From the NCBI GenBank assembly GCA_037953745.1, contig JBAKBP010007589.1, forward strand, positions 1 through 64,000: 64,000 nucleotides of DNA. The letters run 5' to 3'. The translations under genes were made by a program, and so were the position numbers. Each line of letters starts with the position of its first letter. The stretch's first letter is position 1. The notes under the pieces were generated by a model. That model saw nothing but the letters and a program-made list of their open reading frames with translations. It was not told the DNA's origin and ran no database searches. This DNA comes from Lithodes maja (taxonomy: Eukaryota; Arthropoda; Malacostraca; Decapoda; Lithodidae). Positions 9,887-19,816 of this stretch are shown here, one piece after another.

Positions 9887-12802
9887 ATGGACAGTACACC
9901 AAATAGTGATTCCGCCGTGTCCGACATCGTGCTTCCTACGACGCCCTTGATAGTGCGTCGTGCCTTACCCCGACGCCATCGCCTAAATGTGTTATCTCCC
10001 GGAGGTATTGAGACGACTTTGAGACTTTATGAGAAAGCTGATGCCAAGCATAAGATTGATGAAGAAGTGAGTGACCACTCGAGTAATTATAAGTCGAGTG
10101 ATTATGGCCATGAGAGTGATAAAGAACAATTCCTGGGATTTGAGAAAGAATTTGAGAGTGATGAGAGTGATGAAGGTGATGTACGTGATGTACCAGTTGT
10201 TGAGGAAGCTGGTTTACCTCAAGAAAGTGAACTTGCGAGAGTGAGTGAGTGGGAGAGTTCAAGGTCACAAACAAAATTTCGCATAAGTGACACGACTCCA
10301 AGCCCTTCCCCAGGTAAATCGCCTTTCAAGCTGCATTTCTACAAGTTAAAAATACTTGAAAAGGCGGCCGCAGCAGCTAGGGAACAAGCTAAAATAGTTG
10401 GTGAGGATGAGGCTGTGAGTGAGGGTCAGCGTGGTGACCCTTCTCGACCGCCATTGTCTCCCTTATCTACCCACGCCACCCAAGATGACCCGGATGCCCC
10501 GCATTCTTCCCCACCACCCCCACCATTGCCAAGGGTTGAGGACCCCCCACTTTCGGCCTATTTGCCTCCTAGGTCCCCCGACAGGAGACATACTGCTGCC
10601 GAAAAGGGGAAAGGTAGAAAATATACCAAGAAGATGAAGAAAAGTAAGAGAGTTTTGTTTGAGGCTCCCGCGGCGGCGTCCACCCCTGCCGGCCCCAGCC
10701 ATACGTCCCCGCAACTTTCCCCACGGTCCTCCCCACCTCTCCCGCCTTCAACATGTCTTCCTGCAGAAGTATTTGAGGTCGCCACCCCAATACCTGGGCC
10801 TAGTGAAAGTGAATCATTGCTTTCTGTGACTCGTCGCAGGCCAAGGAGCCCGGGACCTCTGGAGGACACAGCCTCACCTGTCACTCCTTCCCCACCTCGC
10901 CCACCCGCACGCCGCCCACGCATCACTGGTTCCCCGCCAGATTATGTGGGGGCCACTGATGATGAAGGGCACCGCTCTGAAGACTCTGGCCATGATTACA
11001 TAGGTCCACCGTCAGGGCAAGATGACCACTCTGACGATGACGATGACTATATGGACATCGACGACCCTCGACCCACCCGCTTGGCCCGGCTTCGTGCTGC
11101 CCGTCTTTCTGCCCGCCGCCCTGGCCGCCGCCCTGACCGACGCCCTCGCCGCCGCCCTAGGGCGCGCGCCTCCCGAGTTGGCCGTGGGCGTACTGGGCTA
11201 CCAGTTGGAGCTCCTCGTCAGCGTAGACAAGACCCATTCTACGTTTTTCAATGGCAGGACGTAGTTGATGGGGATGGATACAACCCTGATGTGCCACCTT
11301 TTGATGAGGCACTGGAGGGTTCAGGCATTACCCCCAATTTTCCTGCAGGCCCCAATGCTCCACCACACCAACTATTTGAGGCATTCTTTGATGAGGAGGT
11401 GGTAGGCTATGTTGTCAAAGAGACAAACAAGCAGCACCAATTCCAGGTACACTTTTTGGGCAAGGTGACCAAGGGCCATATGAGGAAGTGGACCCCAGTG
11501 ACTCATCAAGAATTCATGGTGTTCCTGGCACTCACCATGCTAATGCCTCATGTCAGGAAGCATAGGTTGCCTGACTATTGGATCACCAATGATCTAATTT
11601 CAACCCCTGCCTTCGGGAAATATATGGCTCGCGACCGGTACCTTGATATCCTCGCAGCGCTCCATCTAGTCACCAACACCGACGTCCACCGCCCAGACAA
11701 GCTGTGGAAGATTAGGACGTTGTATGAGATGATGCGAGACCGCTTCACCTCCTACTTCAAGCCCTTCCGCAAGGTCGTCATTGACGAGTCTCTTGTGCTG
11801 TTCCGGGGAAAACTCAGCTTCCGGCAATACATCCCCTCCAAAAGACATCGCTTTGGCATAAAATTTTTTGTGCTGTGCGACTGCACAACTGGCTATGTCC
11901 TGGACTTCCTGGTGTACAGCGGGAAGGAAGGGGACGTGCTTGTGGACCCCCTCATTGGATTTGGCGGAGCAGTGGTGCAAGCCATGATGGACCGCTACTT
12001 CCATAAAAATCACGTCCTCTACACGGACAACTATTACACGTCCCCCACTCTCTCACAGTACCTGCATGAGCGCAAGACAGGGACTGTAGGCACAGTACGA
12101 GGGAAAAGGAAGGGCATGCCAACTTTCCCTGCAAAGACCAAAAAAGGTGATGTCTTCAGGAAGAAGTCGGGGCCCATTCTGGCTATCCACTGGCACGACC
12201 AGCGGAAGGTCAACCTCCTGACCACCATCCACAAGGGGGAAATGGTGGAGACTGGCAAGGTGGATCGCCGCACCCAGGCCAGGGTGACCAAGCCCGATAC
12301 TGTCCTGGACTACAATGTCAACATGAGGCTGGTGGACAAGTCCGACATGCAGATAGGCTTCATTGACTGCCTGCGTACCTCGTGCAGATGGTACAAAAAG
12401 TTCTTTCTGCATATGGTGGACATGTCAATTCTGAATGCCTATAATATATACAGGCTTCGGAATGAGAACCCACCCCTGAAGTTCAACAGCCTGCGGAGGT
12501 TCCAAAAGCAGGTGTTGACGGGGCTCCTGGAGAAGTATGCTACGCCACAGAGGGCAGTGGCACATCCTGGGCCCGCCGTTATCGACCGCTTGCAGTCTGC
12601 TCCATACCTGCTTAGGCACCAGCTTGGTTACTTTCCTCAGAATGCAGCAGGAAGAACAAATCAGAAGCGGTGCCATGTCTGCTACCACAGCAGGGTGAGG
12701 CCGCACCCAGGTAAAAAGTCAACCACGGAGTGTGTGGAGTGCAAGGTGGCACTCTGTGCTGTAGGGTGCTTCGCTGCTTACCACACCAAGCAGGAGTTCT
12801 AA
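9887..12802 (+). CDS. piggyBac transposase (971 aa)
   Basis: Residues 1-450 are low-complexity, acidic and Pro/Ser/Arg-rich. Roughly 455-890 form the piggyBac DDE domain, with Asp633 (VVIDESLVLFRGK), Asp714 (YTDNYYTS) and Asp817 (RLVDKSD) matching the three catalytic Asp positions of the family. Residues about 925-970 form a Cys/His-rich zinc-binding domain (RCHVCYHS, TECVECKVALC) that binds transposon ends in this family. At 971 residues it is much longer than the 594-residue founding member because of its N-terminal extension. An Arg-rich tract near residue 405-430 could be a nuclear localisation or DNA-binding segment. No stop or frameshift is present, so it could be active. Confidence 0.92.
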   Translation: MDSTPNSDSAVSDIVLPTTPLIVRRALPRRHRLNVLSPGGIETTLRLYEKADAKHKIDEEVSDHSSNYKSSDYGHESDKEQFLGFEKEFESDESDEGDVRDVPVVEEAGLPQESELARVSEWESSRSQTKFRISDTTPSPSPGKSPFKLHFYKLKILEKAAAAAREQAKIVGEDEAVSEGQRGDPSRPPLSPLSTHATQDDPDAPHSSPPPPPLPRVEDPPLSAYLPPRSPDRRHTAAEKGKGRKYTKKMKKSKRVLFEAPAAASTPAGPSHTSPQLSPRSSPPLPPSTCLPAEVFEVATPIPGPSESESLLSVTRRRPRSPGPLEDTASPVTPSPPRPPARRPRITGSPPDYVGATDDEGHRSEDSGHDYIGPPSGQDDHSDDDDDYMDIDDPRPTRLARLRAARLSARRPGRRPDRRPRRRPRARASRVGRGRTGLPVGAPRQRRQDPFYVFQWQDVVDGDGYNPDVPPFDEALEGSGITPNFPAGPNAPPHQLFEAFFDEEVVGYVVKETNKQHQFQVHFLGKVTKGHMRKWTPVTHQEFMVFLALTMLMPHVRKHRLPDYWITNDLISTPAFGKYMARDRYLDILAALHLVTNTDVHRPDKLWKIRTLYEMMRDRFTSYFKPFRKVVIDESLVLFRGKLSFRQYIPSKRHRFGIKFFVLCDCTTGYVLDFLVYSGKEGDVLVDPLIGFGGAVVQAMMDRYFHKNHVLYTDNYYTSPTLSQYLHERKTGTVGTVRGKRKGMPTFPAKTKKGDVFRKKSGPILAIHWHDQRKVNLLTTIHKGEMVETGKVDRRTQARVTKPDTVLDYNVNMRLVDKSDMQIGFIDCLRTSCRWYKKFFLHMVDMSILNAYNIYRLRNENPPLKFNSLRRFQKQVLTGLLEKYATPQRAVAHPGPAVIDRLQSAPYLLRHQLGYFPQNAAGRTNQKRCHVCYHSRVRPHPGKKSTTECVECKVALCAVGCFAAYHTKQEF

Positions 12803-13073
12803 TAATCATACTGAAATTGCCCAATAAAATGACAATATGTACACTATAATTATATATAGGCAAAAAGTGAAAGAAAAACAATGTATTATAATAAAAAAGT
12901 CAAGTATTATGAGAAAATTGATACAAATACAATTCCACCATAATAATATGTGAAAGTGACACATATGTATATACCAAGTGACATTCCTATGATTAGAACC
13001 TATAGAAATATATAAATCAGTGAAAAAAGACACAATAAATTGTATATAAAACATTTACAAATCATATAACTAA

Positions 13074-13600
13074 GTGAAAGTGACACAAGACCTAAGATTT
13101 GATGGCCAAAGTATAATAAACACCTGTGATAATGAATAATCAGTGCCTAATACAACAATAACCTACCTCAATTACTAATAAAATGTACGGTATCGAGTGA
13201 AAATGAGCATTATCAGTGACAGTGACACTCTCTAAAGCATATTTGTCAAAGTGAAAGTGACACAAGACCTAAGATTTGATGGCCAAAGTATAATAAACAC
13301 CTGTGATAACGAATAATCAGTGCCTAATACAACAATAACCTACCTCAATTACTAATAAAATGTACGGTATCGAGTGAAAATGAGCATTATCAGTGACAGT
13401 GACACTCTCTAAAGCATATTTGTCAAAGTGAAAGTGACACAAGACCTAAGATTTGATGGCCAAAGTATAATAAACACCTGTGATAACGAATAATAAGTGC
13501 CTAATACAACAATAACCTACCTCAATTACTAATAAAATGTACGGTATCGAGTGAAAATTACCAATATCAGTGAAATTGATACCCTAATAAACATATTTTA
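13074..13600. repeat. Tandem repeats inside piggyBac copy 1, about 178-bp period
   Basis: The block beginning GTGAAAGTGACACAAGACCT recurs at about 13076, 13251 and 13429. Units are nearly identical over the DNA from there through the CGGTATCGAGTGAAAAT block. Copy 2 of the transposon has a single unit (about 33036-33170), so the array expanded within copy 1. From 12803 to 13073 the sequence is AT-rich with a poly(A) signal (CCAATAAAATG, near 12820). Confidence 0.85.
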
Positions 13601-14144
13601 TATAATTGGCCTCAAAATAACTAGAAAATATCAAAACAAACATCACATTCTCAATATCAAACACTAAAATCGTCTAAGGGAGATAAATACTTTGGCGCGG
13701 CGAGCGGCTAGGTGCGTCGTAGCCCGGGCGGGCCGACGCTTTCGGACGCGTGAGGAAATTCCCGCATAAAAAAGCACTCGTCTTCCCGCGCTCACCATTA
13801 TGCAACCAGAGGGGCTAGAGACCTCTACTAAACGCCATTCGACAGAGGAAGGTTTGTGGAACATTATTTTTTTTTATTCACAACATTACATGCAATATTC
13901 ATTCTTTTACAGAGTAGTTAACATAGGTAAAAAATCCTCAAAACCCCCGGTACAGGAGTACAGTCATAAGCTATAGCCCCCGGGGCTGGAGGGTTAAGTA
14001 ACTCTCCCGAATGTCTTCTCTTCAAAAGAGATTAGGCTCCGCCCATTGGTATTACCCCACCCCATAACTTTCTCTGAGGCTATATATATATGTGTGTATG
14101 TGACAGATGGGGACGACTGAGAGAGAGAGAGAGCTCCCGCGGTT

Positions 14145-14468
14145 ATGCCTCACAATTATAATCTACGCAAGCGAAAGCCAAAGCCCTCCCAACCTGGAAT
14201 CCAAGGAACTTCAATAAACAACCAAGAATGGCAATGGAGGATCTACACACAGACCCTGCAACCACCTCAAGATTCAGATGGTGAATCGGGACCACAAAAA
14301 TCAATACGAGAACAACCAATCAATACACACAGCGCCACAAAAACACAACAATACCATATACTAATGGGAATACAACTACACAAACAGCAAATCCATCCCA
14401 TGGATATATCACTTTCAACCAAAAATCCACTCCCCAAGTATATTATAATAAAAAATAGGGTGAAATAG
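14145..14468 (+). CDS. Short ORF of doubtful status (107 aa)
   Basis: The frame opens with MPHNYNLRKRK and is Gln/Thr-rich. A TATA run at about 14081-14090 and a CCAAT-type block at 14041-14049 precede it, which is why it is listed. Its 3' half runs into the decayed macrodomain copy near 14390-14468, so the C-terminus is probably readthrough of a pseudogene. A degenerate second copy of its middle part begins near 14531. I recognise no function. Confidence 0.3.
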   Translation: MPHNYNLRKRKPKPSQPGIQGTSINNQEWQWRIYTQTLQPPQDSDGESGPQKSIREQPINTHSATKTQQYHILMGIQLHKQQIHPMDISLSTKNPLPKYIIIKNRVK

Positions 14469-14985
14469 GGTTCTTACTGAGAGGGAATGTTTTTGACCCA
14501 ATATTCTCCTACCCAGTAAGACCAAACGAGGAACTTCAATAAACCACCAAGTAAGGGAACGGAGGACCTACACATAGACCATGCAACCACCGTAAGATTC
14601 AGATGGTGAATCGGGACAGCATTTATCTGGTTCACAACAATCAATATCCATAGTATTGCACCCAGAACAACCATTGCAAGATTCTACTCTTCAATTATCA
14701 CAAACATGTGGAACTTCAGGACCTGATTCAGCTGATAAGACATCACAACCAATCCATATACAGCAAGCTCAGACACAACAATGTTACCACACCCTGTATC
14801 ACCCCCCTAATACAAACACAAAAACACAATCGACAAATCCATCCGGGTATATCACTTTAAACCGAAAATCCATGGCCCAAACATGTTATATTGCCATACA
14901 AATTAGGGTGTAAACTGAAAGGGGGTGTTTTTTACCCAACATTCTCCAGCGATACAATTGTTTACCAGTATACATTATTGTTATA
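14195..14985 (+). pseudogene. Two degenerate tandem units with macrodomain 3' remnants
   Basis: A block beginning GGAACTTCAATAAAC occurs at about 14205 and 14531. Each unit ends in a stretch that resembles the macrodomain gene from about 9035 to 9150: 14390-14530 and 14820-14975 (shared pieces include AAAT.AGGGTG and ACCCAA.ATTCTC). Both have lost the frame. The second remnant is followed, as after the intact gene, by ATTATTGTTATAA and then the 146-residue ORF on the other strand. Confidence 0.7.
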
Positions 14986-15421
14986 AATTGTGTTTTGTAT
15001 TATCCCAATTACCAATATAGTGTCTTAGTATACTCACGCTATCCATAAATTTAACAATGTTTATAGTAGATTCAAAAATTGTTCTCTGAAGTTCTAGTAG
15101 TGGTAAGTTAGAATACATCTGTCTAATATTTTGCTGAATTTGTACACGATATTGGTGCATCTTATTATTGGCAATTTTCATAGGTTTTATATCATATATA
15201 AAAACAATGTCTTCTACACGGCCTTTGTTTTTCATGTTATTATATTGGTCTATGGCCTCAAGATATAATGGCTCATAGGTATTAACCTCATTAGTCACAA
15301 TTTGCACCATCAGATTTTTAATCTCAAATAGGTCCTCTTTATTCTTTTTGGGTTGTTGTTGTTGTTGTTTAGATTTTATAAGAGTGAATATTAGGATAAT
15401 TATAATAATAATTAATATCAT
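14981..15421 (-). CDS. Unrecognised small membrane-anchored viral protein (146 aa)
   Basis: The protein starts with a hydrophobic segment of about 15 residues (ILIIIIIILIFTLIK), followed by a Gln/Lys-rich linker and a largely alpha-helical remainder ending near a FESTINIVKFM motif. It is probably anchored by its N-terminus. A decayed copy is at 9190-9460, and short remnants lie at 865-940 and 3165-3235, so this gene has been duplicated repeatedly together with its surroundings. The 40 bp to the next upstream ORF (15462) suggests co-expression with the leftward polymerase block. The family is not recognised. Confidence 0.6.
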   Translation of the reverse strand: MILIIIIIILIFTLIKSKQQQQQPKKNKEDLFEIKNLMVQIVTNEVNTYEPLYLEAIDQYNNMKNKGRVEDIVFIYDIKPMKIANNKMHQYRVQIQQNIRQMYSNLPLLELQRTIFESTINIVKFMDSVSILRHYIGNWDNTKHNL

Positions 15422-15461
15422 TCTTAGTAGGTATAATATAGTATAAATGAAATATAAATAT

Positions 15462-16463
15462 TTATAGGGTGATACCCCCTAGCAAGGTAAAACGTGTCAA
15501 GGCGAGGTTTGTAATGAAAAATACAATATTAAAATTATATATTCCCGGTCCATCGCCGTGGGTTTTTATATCCAATTCTACTTGTCCTATTTTTTGCATT
15601 TTTTGAAAATATGTATCTATTTTCATCTGTTTCGATAGATGATGTATTTTTTCGTGATTGGTTATATAAACAAAGGCATTCCTGTCTTTAGAATAATACT
15701 TGAATTGTTTTAACTGATTACATAATTCTCCATTGGGTGTCATAAAAGTTAATCCTTTATCCAACTTTGCAACGTAATATATGAGAACTGTATACATATG
15801 GGTATCTAGTGTAAATAAACATACATCCTTGCAAGATGTGACGCCCCATAGCATATTTATAAAATGTTGATAGGTGTCAATGGAAAGTTTACAGTATTTA
15901 ACATGTCCAAAAATGGTATCGATACATTTGCCAATTAAATCATTAATATCCAACTTATATCTCAGTAAAGGTGATACTAGTAATTTAATTTCTTGATATG
16001 ATTCGGGATTCATTTGTGTAAATACTTTCTTATCGTGACGACAGTTTATATTCACATTTTCGAGAAAATATTTGTGAATCTTTTGACACGCCTCGTTACT
16101 GCACGACATGAACGCAGAGCGAGGTTTGGTTGTCTCCATTAAATTCATAAATAGGACCTGATGCGAAGACGCGCTCTGTATCTCTATAGCTAAATCCTCG
16201 CAACAATTAAAATGGTCCATTATGGTTGCAATATCATGTTTATCGGGCATGGTTATATTAGTAATCTTTAATTTGGCTTCAATCTCTTCTGACTGAAAAC
16301 ATACACCATTCATATTATCTCGATGAAACGAGAATGATAACTTAGTTTTAAATTGATTTTGTAGACCGAGGTATAATTTTTGGATGGCGTCTACAACAAT
16401 TTTAAAGACATTCACCACCACCGATTTTTGGAGTATACTACTACCCGAGAGAATGCCACACAT
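15462..16463 (-). CDS. Unrecognised viral protein overlapping the polymerase gene (333 aa)
   Basis: The ATG at 16461-16463 lies inside the last codons of the DNA polymerase gene (52 bp overlap, different frame). The protein has no signal peptide or membrane segment; it has scattered Cys residues (for example CCED and SCSNEAC) and beta-rich stretches. Size and tight linkage to the polymerase would fit a replication accessory factor such as a processivity subunit, but no diagnostic motif is visible, so this is only an inference. Confidence 0.65.
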   Translation of the reverse strand: MCGILSGSSILQKSVVVNVFKIVVDAIQKLYLGLQNQFKTKLSFSFHRDNMNGVCFQSEEIEAKLKITNITMPDKHDIATIMDHFNCCEDLAIEIQSASSHQVLFMNLMETTKPRSAFMSCSNEACQKIHKYFLENVNINCRHDKKVFTQMNPESYQEIKLLVSPLLRYKLDINDLIGKCIDTIFGHVKYCKLSIDTYQHFINMLWGVTSCKDVCLFTLDTHMYTVLIYYVAKLDKGLTFMTPNGELCNQLKQFKYYSKDRNAFVYITNHEKIHHLSKQMKIDTYFQKMQKIGQVELDIKTHGDGPGIYNFNIVFFITNLALTRFTLLGGITL

Positions 16464-19400
16464 TGTCTGAGTATTCCAATTTTTTTTTTCTGGTGTGTAG
16501 TGTTAAACCACTTTACCCCCCAATCGTTAGATCTCAGCTCGTAAAGATTATTCACGTAAACCATATTTCCAAATAATGATTTGATACCCAATTTCAATTC
16601 GGGGAATAATACGGGATCCTTATTATAGTCCTTCAGAGCTATATCGTAGGGACTATTGGGGGTCTCCTTGCGGATACTTTTCCAATATGACATGTCTGTG
16701 AAACTATTATTAAAATTAATAATGTTCTTAATCAACTTGGCCAGAATATGACCCAGCTTATAATGAGGAAAATATTTGTTTATTTGGGTAATATAATTAA
16801 TTGCTAACTCTAGATAATTACAGTCCCCTTTAACAAAAATGCCTTTATAATACATATCCAAATATCGTCCGGCGTCTTTAATGACATCGGCCAATGGAGA
16901 TACATTTGTACCTCCCATGAGGCTCGCATAATCCACAACATTATTGTCCGTCTTTAGGGAACGATTGAGATAGAAATTGACAATGCCCCATATATTAACT
17001 CTTAGAATGTGCGTCGAGCCGCGCCGCGTTTTTATTAGGCTCGATTCCGATCTAGGTATAATTTGGAAGAGATTGCTAGTAATCGTATCCCCCTCAGAAA
17101 GGGCTTTTATTAGGTCTCGATAGGGAGTGGATTCATCCCGCCAATATAGTAAGACGTAACTTTTTTTTCCCCAAATATTTGCCAACAATATAATTTTTTC
17201 GGGTAGGAGTTTCATAACATTAACCCCGGGCATGTCAAATGAGGACTGTTTTAAGCCTTTTAATACGCATGAAATTTGATCAATACATTTTTGTTGACTC
17301 TCAATTTCGAGTAATAAATCAACATCAAGATAGGTTTTATCCGGGCTGATACTCCTCCGAATGGTTGGATCATTCATGTAAAAGAAGCAGCTGTCTGTGT
17401 CCCCATAAGAAGTTATACAATTTTTATCAATTAATTGTCCCGCTATCTGTATATTAGCAATGGTTCTCCGGCCGATTTGGGTAATCAAACTAGCCAGGGG
17501 TTTGTTGTTTAACGCCATAAGACCGTAGGTTGAGTTCATAATCATTTTAATCTGATTCTGTTGAACATCCAGTCTTCTTCTTTCCAGCTCATTTTCGTCC
17601 AGGCCCTTCATCTTGTTACGAATCTCGCCTCGTCTCACCCCCATGGTTCTTTGAAAATCGGACAAGATACCACATCTCAATTTTGTACGAGATAACCAGA
17701 TACGAGTGTAAGCGCCCGTATCCCATAATCTGGCTGTCATTTCGTGAACAAATCTCCGGGTTTTAGCACAACTAGAGGATCGAATCAAGAGACTAGATAG
17801 GAAATCCTCCGTTATACAACCCGGAGAGTTCACCTCCTCAGGCGATACCAACTCTCGTTCGTGTAGTAATCTCAACAATATTTCTTGAATCTCGTAAGGG
17901 GTTTGGGGTTCAAAGGGAAATAATGCCGCCTTTCCTATCGTAACATAATAGGGAAATAGGTGGGTAATACCCCCAGGTTCAACCTGAATATCCATTCTAT
18001 GATATGCTATCCTCTCTAGGGAGCCATCAAATTTATTGCGAGGAAAATAGCAAAACTCCATGGGTTTTGCCACCGTAACCTCCCAGCAATCATCCACCAA
18101 ATCGAATGGTACATAATCACCCATTAAACTGAGACATAGCTCTGAATACCTCTCAAAGGAAGAGGGTCGGTTAATGGCGAGAGAGTGAGTCATTGCCGTG
18201 ACTATACCATTGTGAAAAACCAGGGTGGAGGCGCATATATTATAGGTTTGCATAAGGCTGGGATATAGGCTTCTAAAATCTGCCGTGGCTAGATAGTAGT
18301 CGCAATATGTAGATTGTAAAGGGAACATGACGAGTCCACCCTTTATTCGGTGACGTTCAGAATTGTGCAATTCTAAACTATCGAAACATGTGACATGTTT
18401 CAAATTATTTTGGTCCGAGTATCTCTTTATGGATCTATCTATAATCTTGGATGGTGTCTGGATCCAACTATAAATGGTTTCGATATTTTTTCCTGTCATA
18501 CAACTATGGTGATCTAATTCAATAAATACGCTTAACTTTTGTTCAATTAATGAACACAACCCAGCATCGTGTAAACAGTATGTAATTATATCCAAAATTT
18601 TCTCCAGGTTAGTTAACTCGAAATAATTCAACAGATCGGCGACGCTGACATCCATCTTTTGGTCGATAGTATCGGTTCCTTCCAGTAAAGTCTTGGCGGC
18701 CGAATTTAACTTATAATTCGAGAGATTTGGATATTTTATTTTAAAAAGTTTAAGTAAATCTACTAGACACATAAATTTGATATGAATAAGTGAATTGACC
18801 AATTTCAAGAGAGGATCGTATTGCTTGGATCGAAAAGAGGCTTTGCGGGTCACATCGTCCATGTGATATGACAAATAGCCACATTTTAAAGTTTCTCTTT
18901 GTCGAGGCGTCAATCTATGTAACGAAAATATCTCCCCTTTACAATTATGCATTAACATTCGAACAAAAATAAATGATATGTCAAAGGGTAAATTGTACCC
19001 CGATAGATAAATTACATTTTGTCGGTCGAGTAAGGTTTTTTCTAATTTATATAGTAAATCGGCCTCATTTTGACATATGTGTATATGCATACTATTAACT
19101 GGGATATTGGTGTAGAGCTCACTCTTAGATACTAAATCTGACCGTATTCGGTCCACAATTAGTTTTGGCGTGACCGCATCTCGAAATTGACTCGGTGGAA
19201 TGGTAAAGATATTTATCTCTGTCAATGAACCACCCGATATGTTTCGATAGCACACCCCCACACAATATATGGAACATTCCCTAGCGTTCAAACCTGTAGT
19301 TTCTATATCTATAAAGGCCACCTCCATATCATTAAATATCTGGGTGCAGCCTCTCCCCCCCGCTTTCTCCATTTCTGGTTCGTCAATGACAAAACAGGGA

Positions 19401-19816
19401 GTTTTATTATTGTTAAGGAGGTAAACTTCAGTGCCCAATCGAACGTTGGTATTTTCACATCCAGAAATGTGATTTATAACCCTGTTCCCATGTAAGCCAT
19501 ATGCACAAATATCGTTGTTAAAATCAGTTACATCAAAACCGACATTTCTTTCCCCTATTACGGAATTGTGTTTATTTTTAAAGTTGAACACCTCCTGAAA
19601 TAATGTGCTTGGATTGTGGTTATTTCTGAGAAAAAGCCTCGCATAGCAGAGGGGTCCCATGGCGGCATCCTCGGGACTGGTCGTGAGCGGAACTCTGGAC
19701 ATGTTTCGTATAGTATATGGTAGTGTTGTTGTTGTCAGCCAATCTATTTTATATATCTGAAAGTGTTTGCCAACCTTCTCATTCAAAATTGCCGGTATAC
19801 GAAACAACCCCGCCAT
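16412..19816 (-). CDS. Viral family B DNA polymerase (1134 aa)
   Basis: All expected motifs are present in order. The 3'-5' exonuclease has Exo I DIETTG at 170-175, Exo II around GYNLPFD 273-279, and Exo III YCLHDAGL 413-420. The polymerase domain has motif A DFRSLYPS 513-520, motif B KMIMNSTYG 757-765, motif C YGDTDS 804-809, and a KKSY motif near 884. The SLYPS..Q..N.C.STL arrangement resembles herpesvirus, poxvirus and baculovirus-group polymerases rather than the protein-primed polymerases of Polintons. The length is far below the roughly 2300 residues of the white spot syndrome virus enzyme. The frame is intact throughout. It overlaps the 143-residue ORF at its 5' end and the 333-residue ORF at its 3' end, a compact viral arrangement. 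Family placement needs a tree. Confidence 0.93.
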   Translation of the reverse strand: MAGLFRIPAILNEKVGKHFQIYKIDWLTTTTLPYTIRNMSRVPLTTSPEDAAMGPLCYARLFLRNNHNPSTLFQEVFNFKNKHNSVIGERNVGFDVTDFNNDICAYGLHGNRVINHISGCENTNVRLGTEVYLLNNNKTPCFVIDEPEMEKAGGRGCTQIFNDMEVAFIDIETTGLNARECSIYCVGVCYRNISGGSLTEINIFTIPPSQFRDAVTPKLIVDRIRSDLVSKSELYTNIPVNSMHIHICQNEADLLYKLEKTLLDRQNVIYLSGYNLPFDISFIFVRMLMHNCKGEIFSLHRLTPRQRETLKCGYLSYHMDDVTRKASFRSKQYDPLLKLVNSLIHIKFMCLVDLLKLFKIKYPNLSNYKLNSAAKTLLEGTDTIDQKMDVSVADLLNYFELTNLEKILDIITYCLHDAGLCSLIEQKLSVFIELDHHSCMTGKNIETIYSWIQTPSKIIDRSIKRYSDQNNLKHVTCFDSLELHNSERHRIKGGLVMFPLQSTYCDYYLATADFRSLYPSLMQTYNICASTLVFHNGIVTAMTHSLAINRPSSFERYSELCLSLMGDYVPFDLVDDCWEVTVAKPMEFCYFPRNKFDGSLERIAYHRMDIQVEPGGITHLFPYYVTIGKAALFPFEPQTPYEIQEILLRLLHERELVSPEEVNSPGCITEDFLSSLLIRSSSCAKTRRFVHEMTARLWDTGAYTRIWLSRTKLRCGILSDFQRTMGVRRGEIRNKMKGLDENELERRRLDVQQNQIKMIMNSTYGLMALNNKPLASLITQIGRRTIANIQIAGQLIDKNCITSYGDTDSCFFYMNDPTIRRSISPDKTYLDVDLLLEIESQQKCIDQISCVLKGLKQSSFDMPGVNVMKLLPEKIILLANIWGKKSYVLLYWRDESTPYRDLIKALSEGDTITSNLFQIIPRSESSLIKTRRGSTHILRVNIWGIVNFYLNRSLKTDNNVVDYASLMGGTNVSPLADVIKDAGRYLDMYYKGIFVKGDCNYLELAINYITQINKYFPHYKLGHILAKLIKNIINFNNSFTDMSYWKSIRKETPNSPYDIALKDYNKDPVLFPELKLGIKSLFGNMVYVNNLYELRSNDWGVKWFNTTHQKKKIGILRQCVAFSRVVVYSKNRWW

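Larger units (their letters stand above)
9694..13993 (+). mobile_element. Full-length piggyBac transposon, copy 1
   Basis: TTAA target sites lie at 9690-9693 and 13994-13997. The ends are inverted repeats: CCCCTCCAACCCGG at the left, and a right end reading CCGGGGCTGGAGGG. The element is 4.3 kb and carries one intact transposase ORF (9887-12802), about 530 bp of internal tandem repeats (13074-13600), and sub-terminal sequence shared with copy 2 at 31599-33599. No viral gene lies between its ends, so it is an ordinary piggyBac insertion into the viral locus. Confidence 0.9.

Noticed and set aside
10463..12881. Several minus-strand ORFs of 70-120 residues inside the piggyBac transposase
   Set aside because: All are shadows of the GC-richer transposase coding strand, with no independent features.
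13074..13600. A CRISPR-like array
   Set aside because: The units are about 178 bp and nearly identical throughout, with no short repeat and variable spacer pattern, and they lie inside a eukaryotic DNA transposon.
9694..13993. A Teratorn-like fusion with the viral genome carried between piggyBac ends
   Set aside because: Both terminal repeats of copy 1 lie within 4.3 kb and enclose only the transposase, and copy 2 is likewise closed within 2 kb. No viral gene lies between matched ends. A composite using the outer ends of two copies cannot be excluded, but nothing visible supports it.
16412..19816. Assignment to Nimaviridae (white spot syndrome virus relatives), the best-known endogenous viruses of decapods
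   Set aside because: The polymerase is about half the length of the known nimavirus enzyme, and no neighbouring ORF looks like a nimavirus core gene. The weak TBP-like match alone is not enough.
16412..19816. A Polinton/Maverick polymerase
   Set aside because: The motif A context and overall layout are those of RNA/DNA-primed viral polymerases. No integrase of the retroviral type, protease, packaging ATPase or jelly-roll capsid gene is seen nearby.
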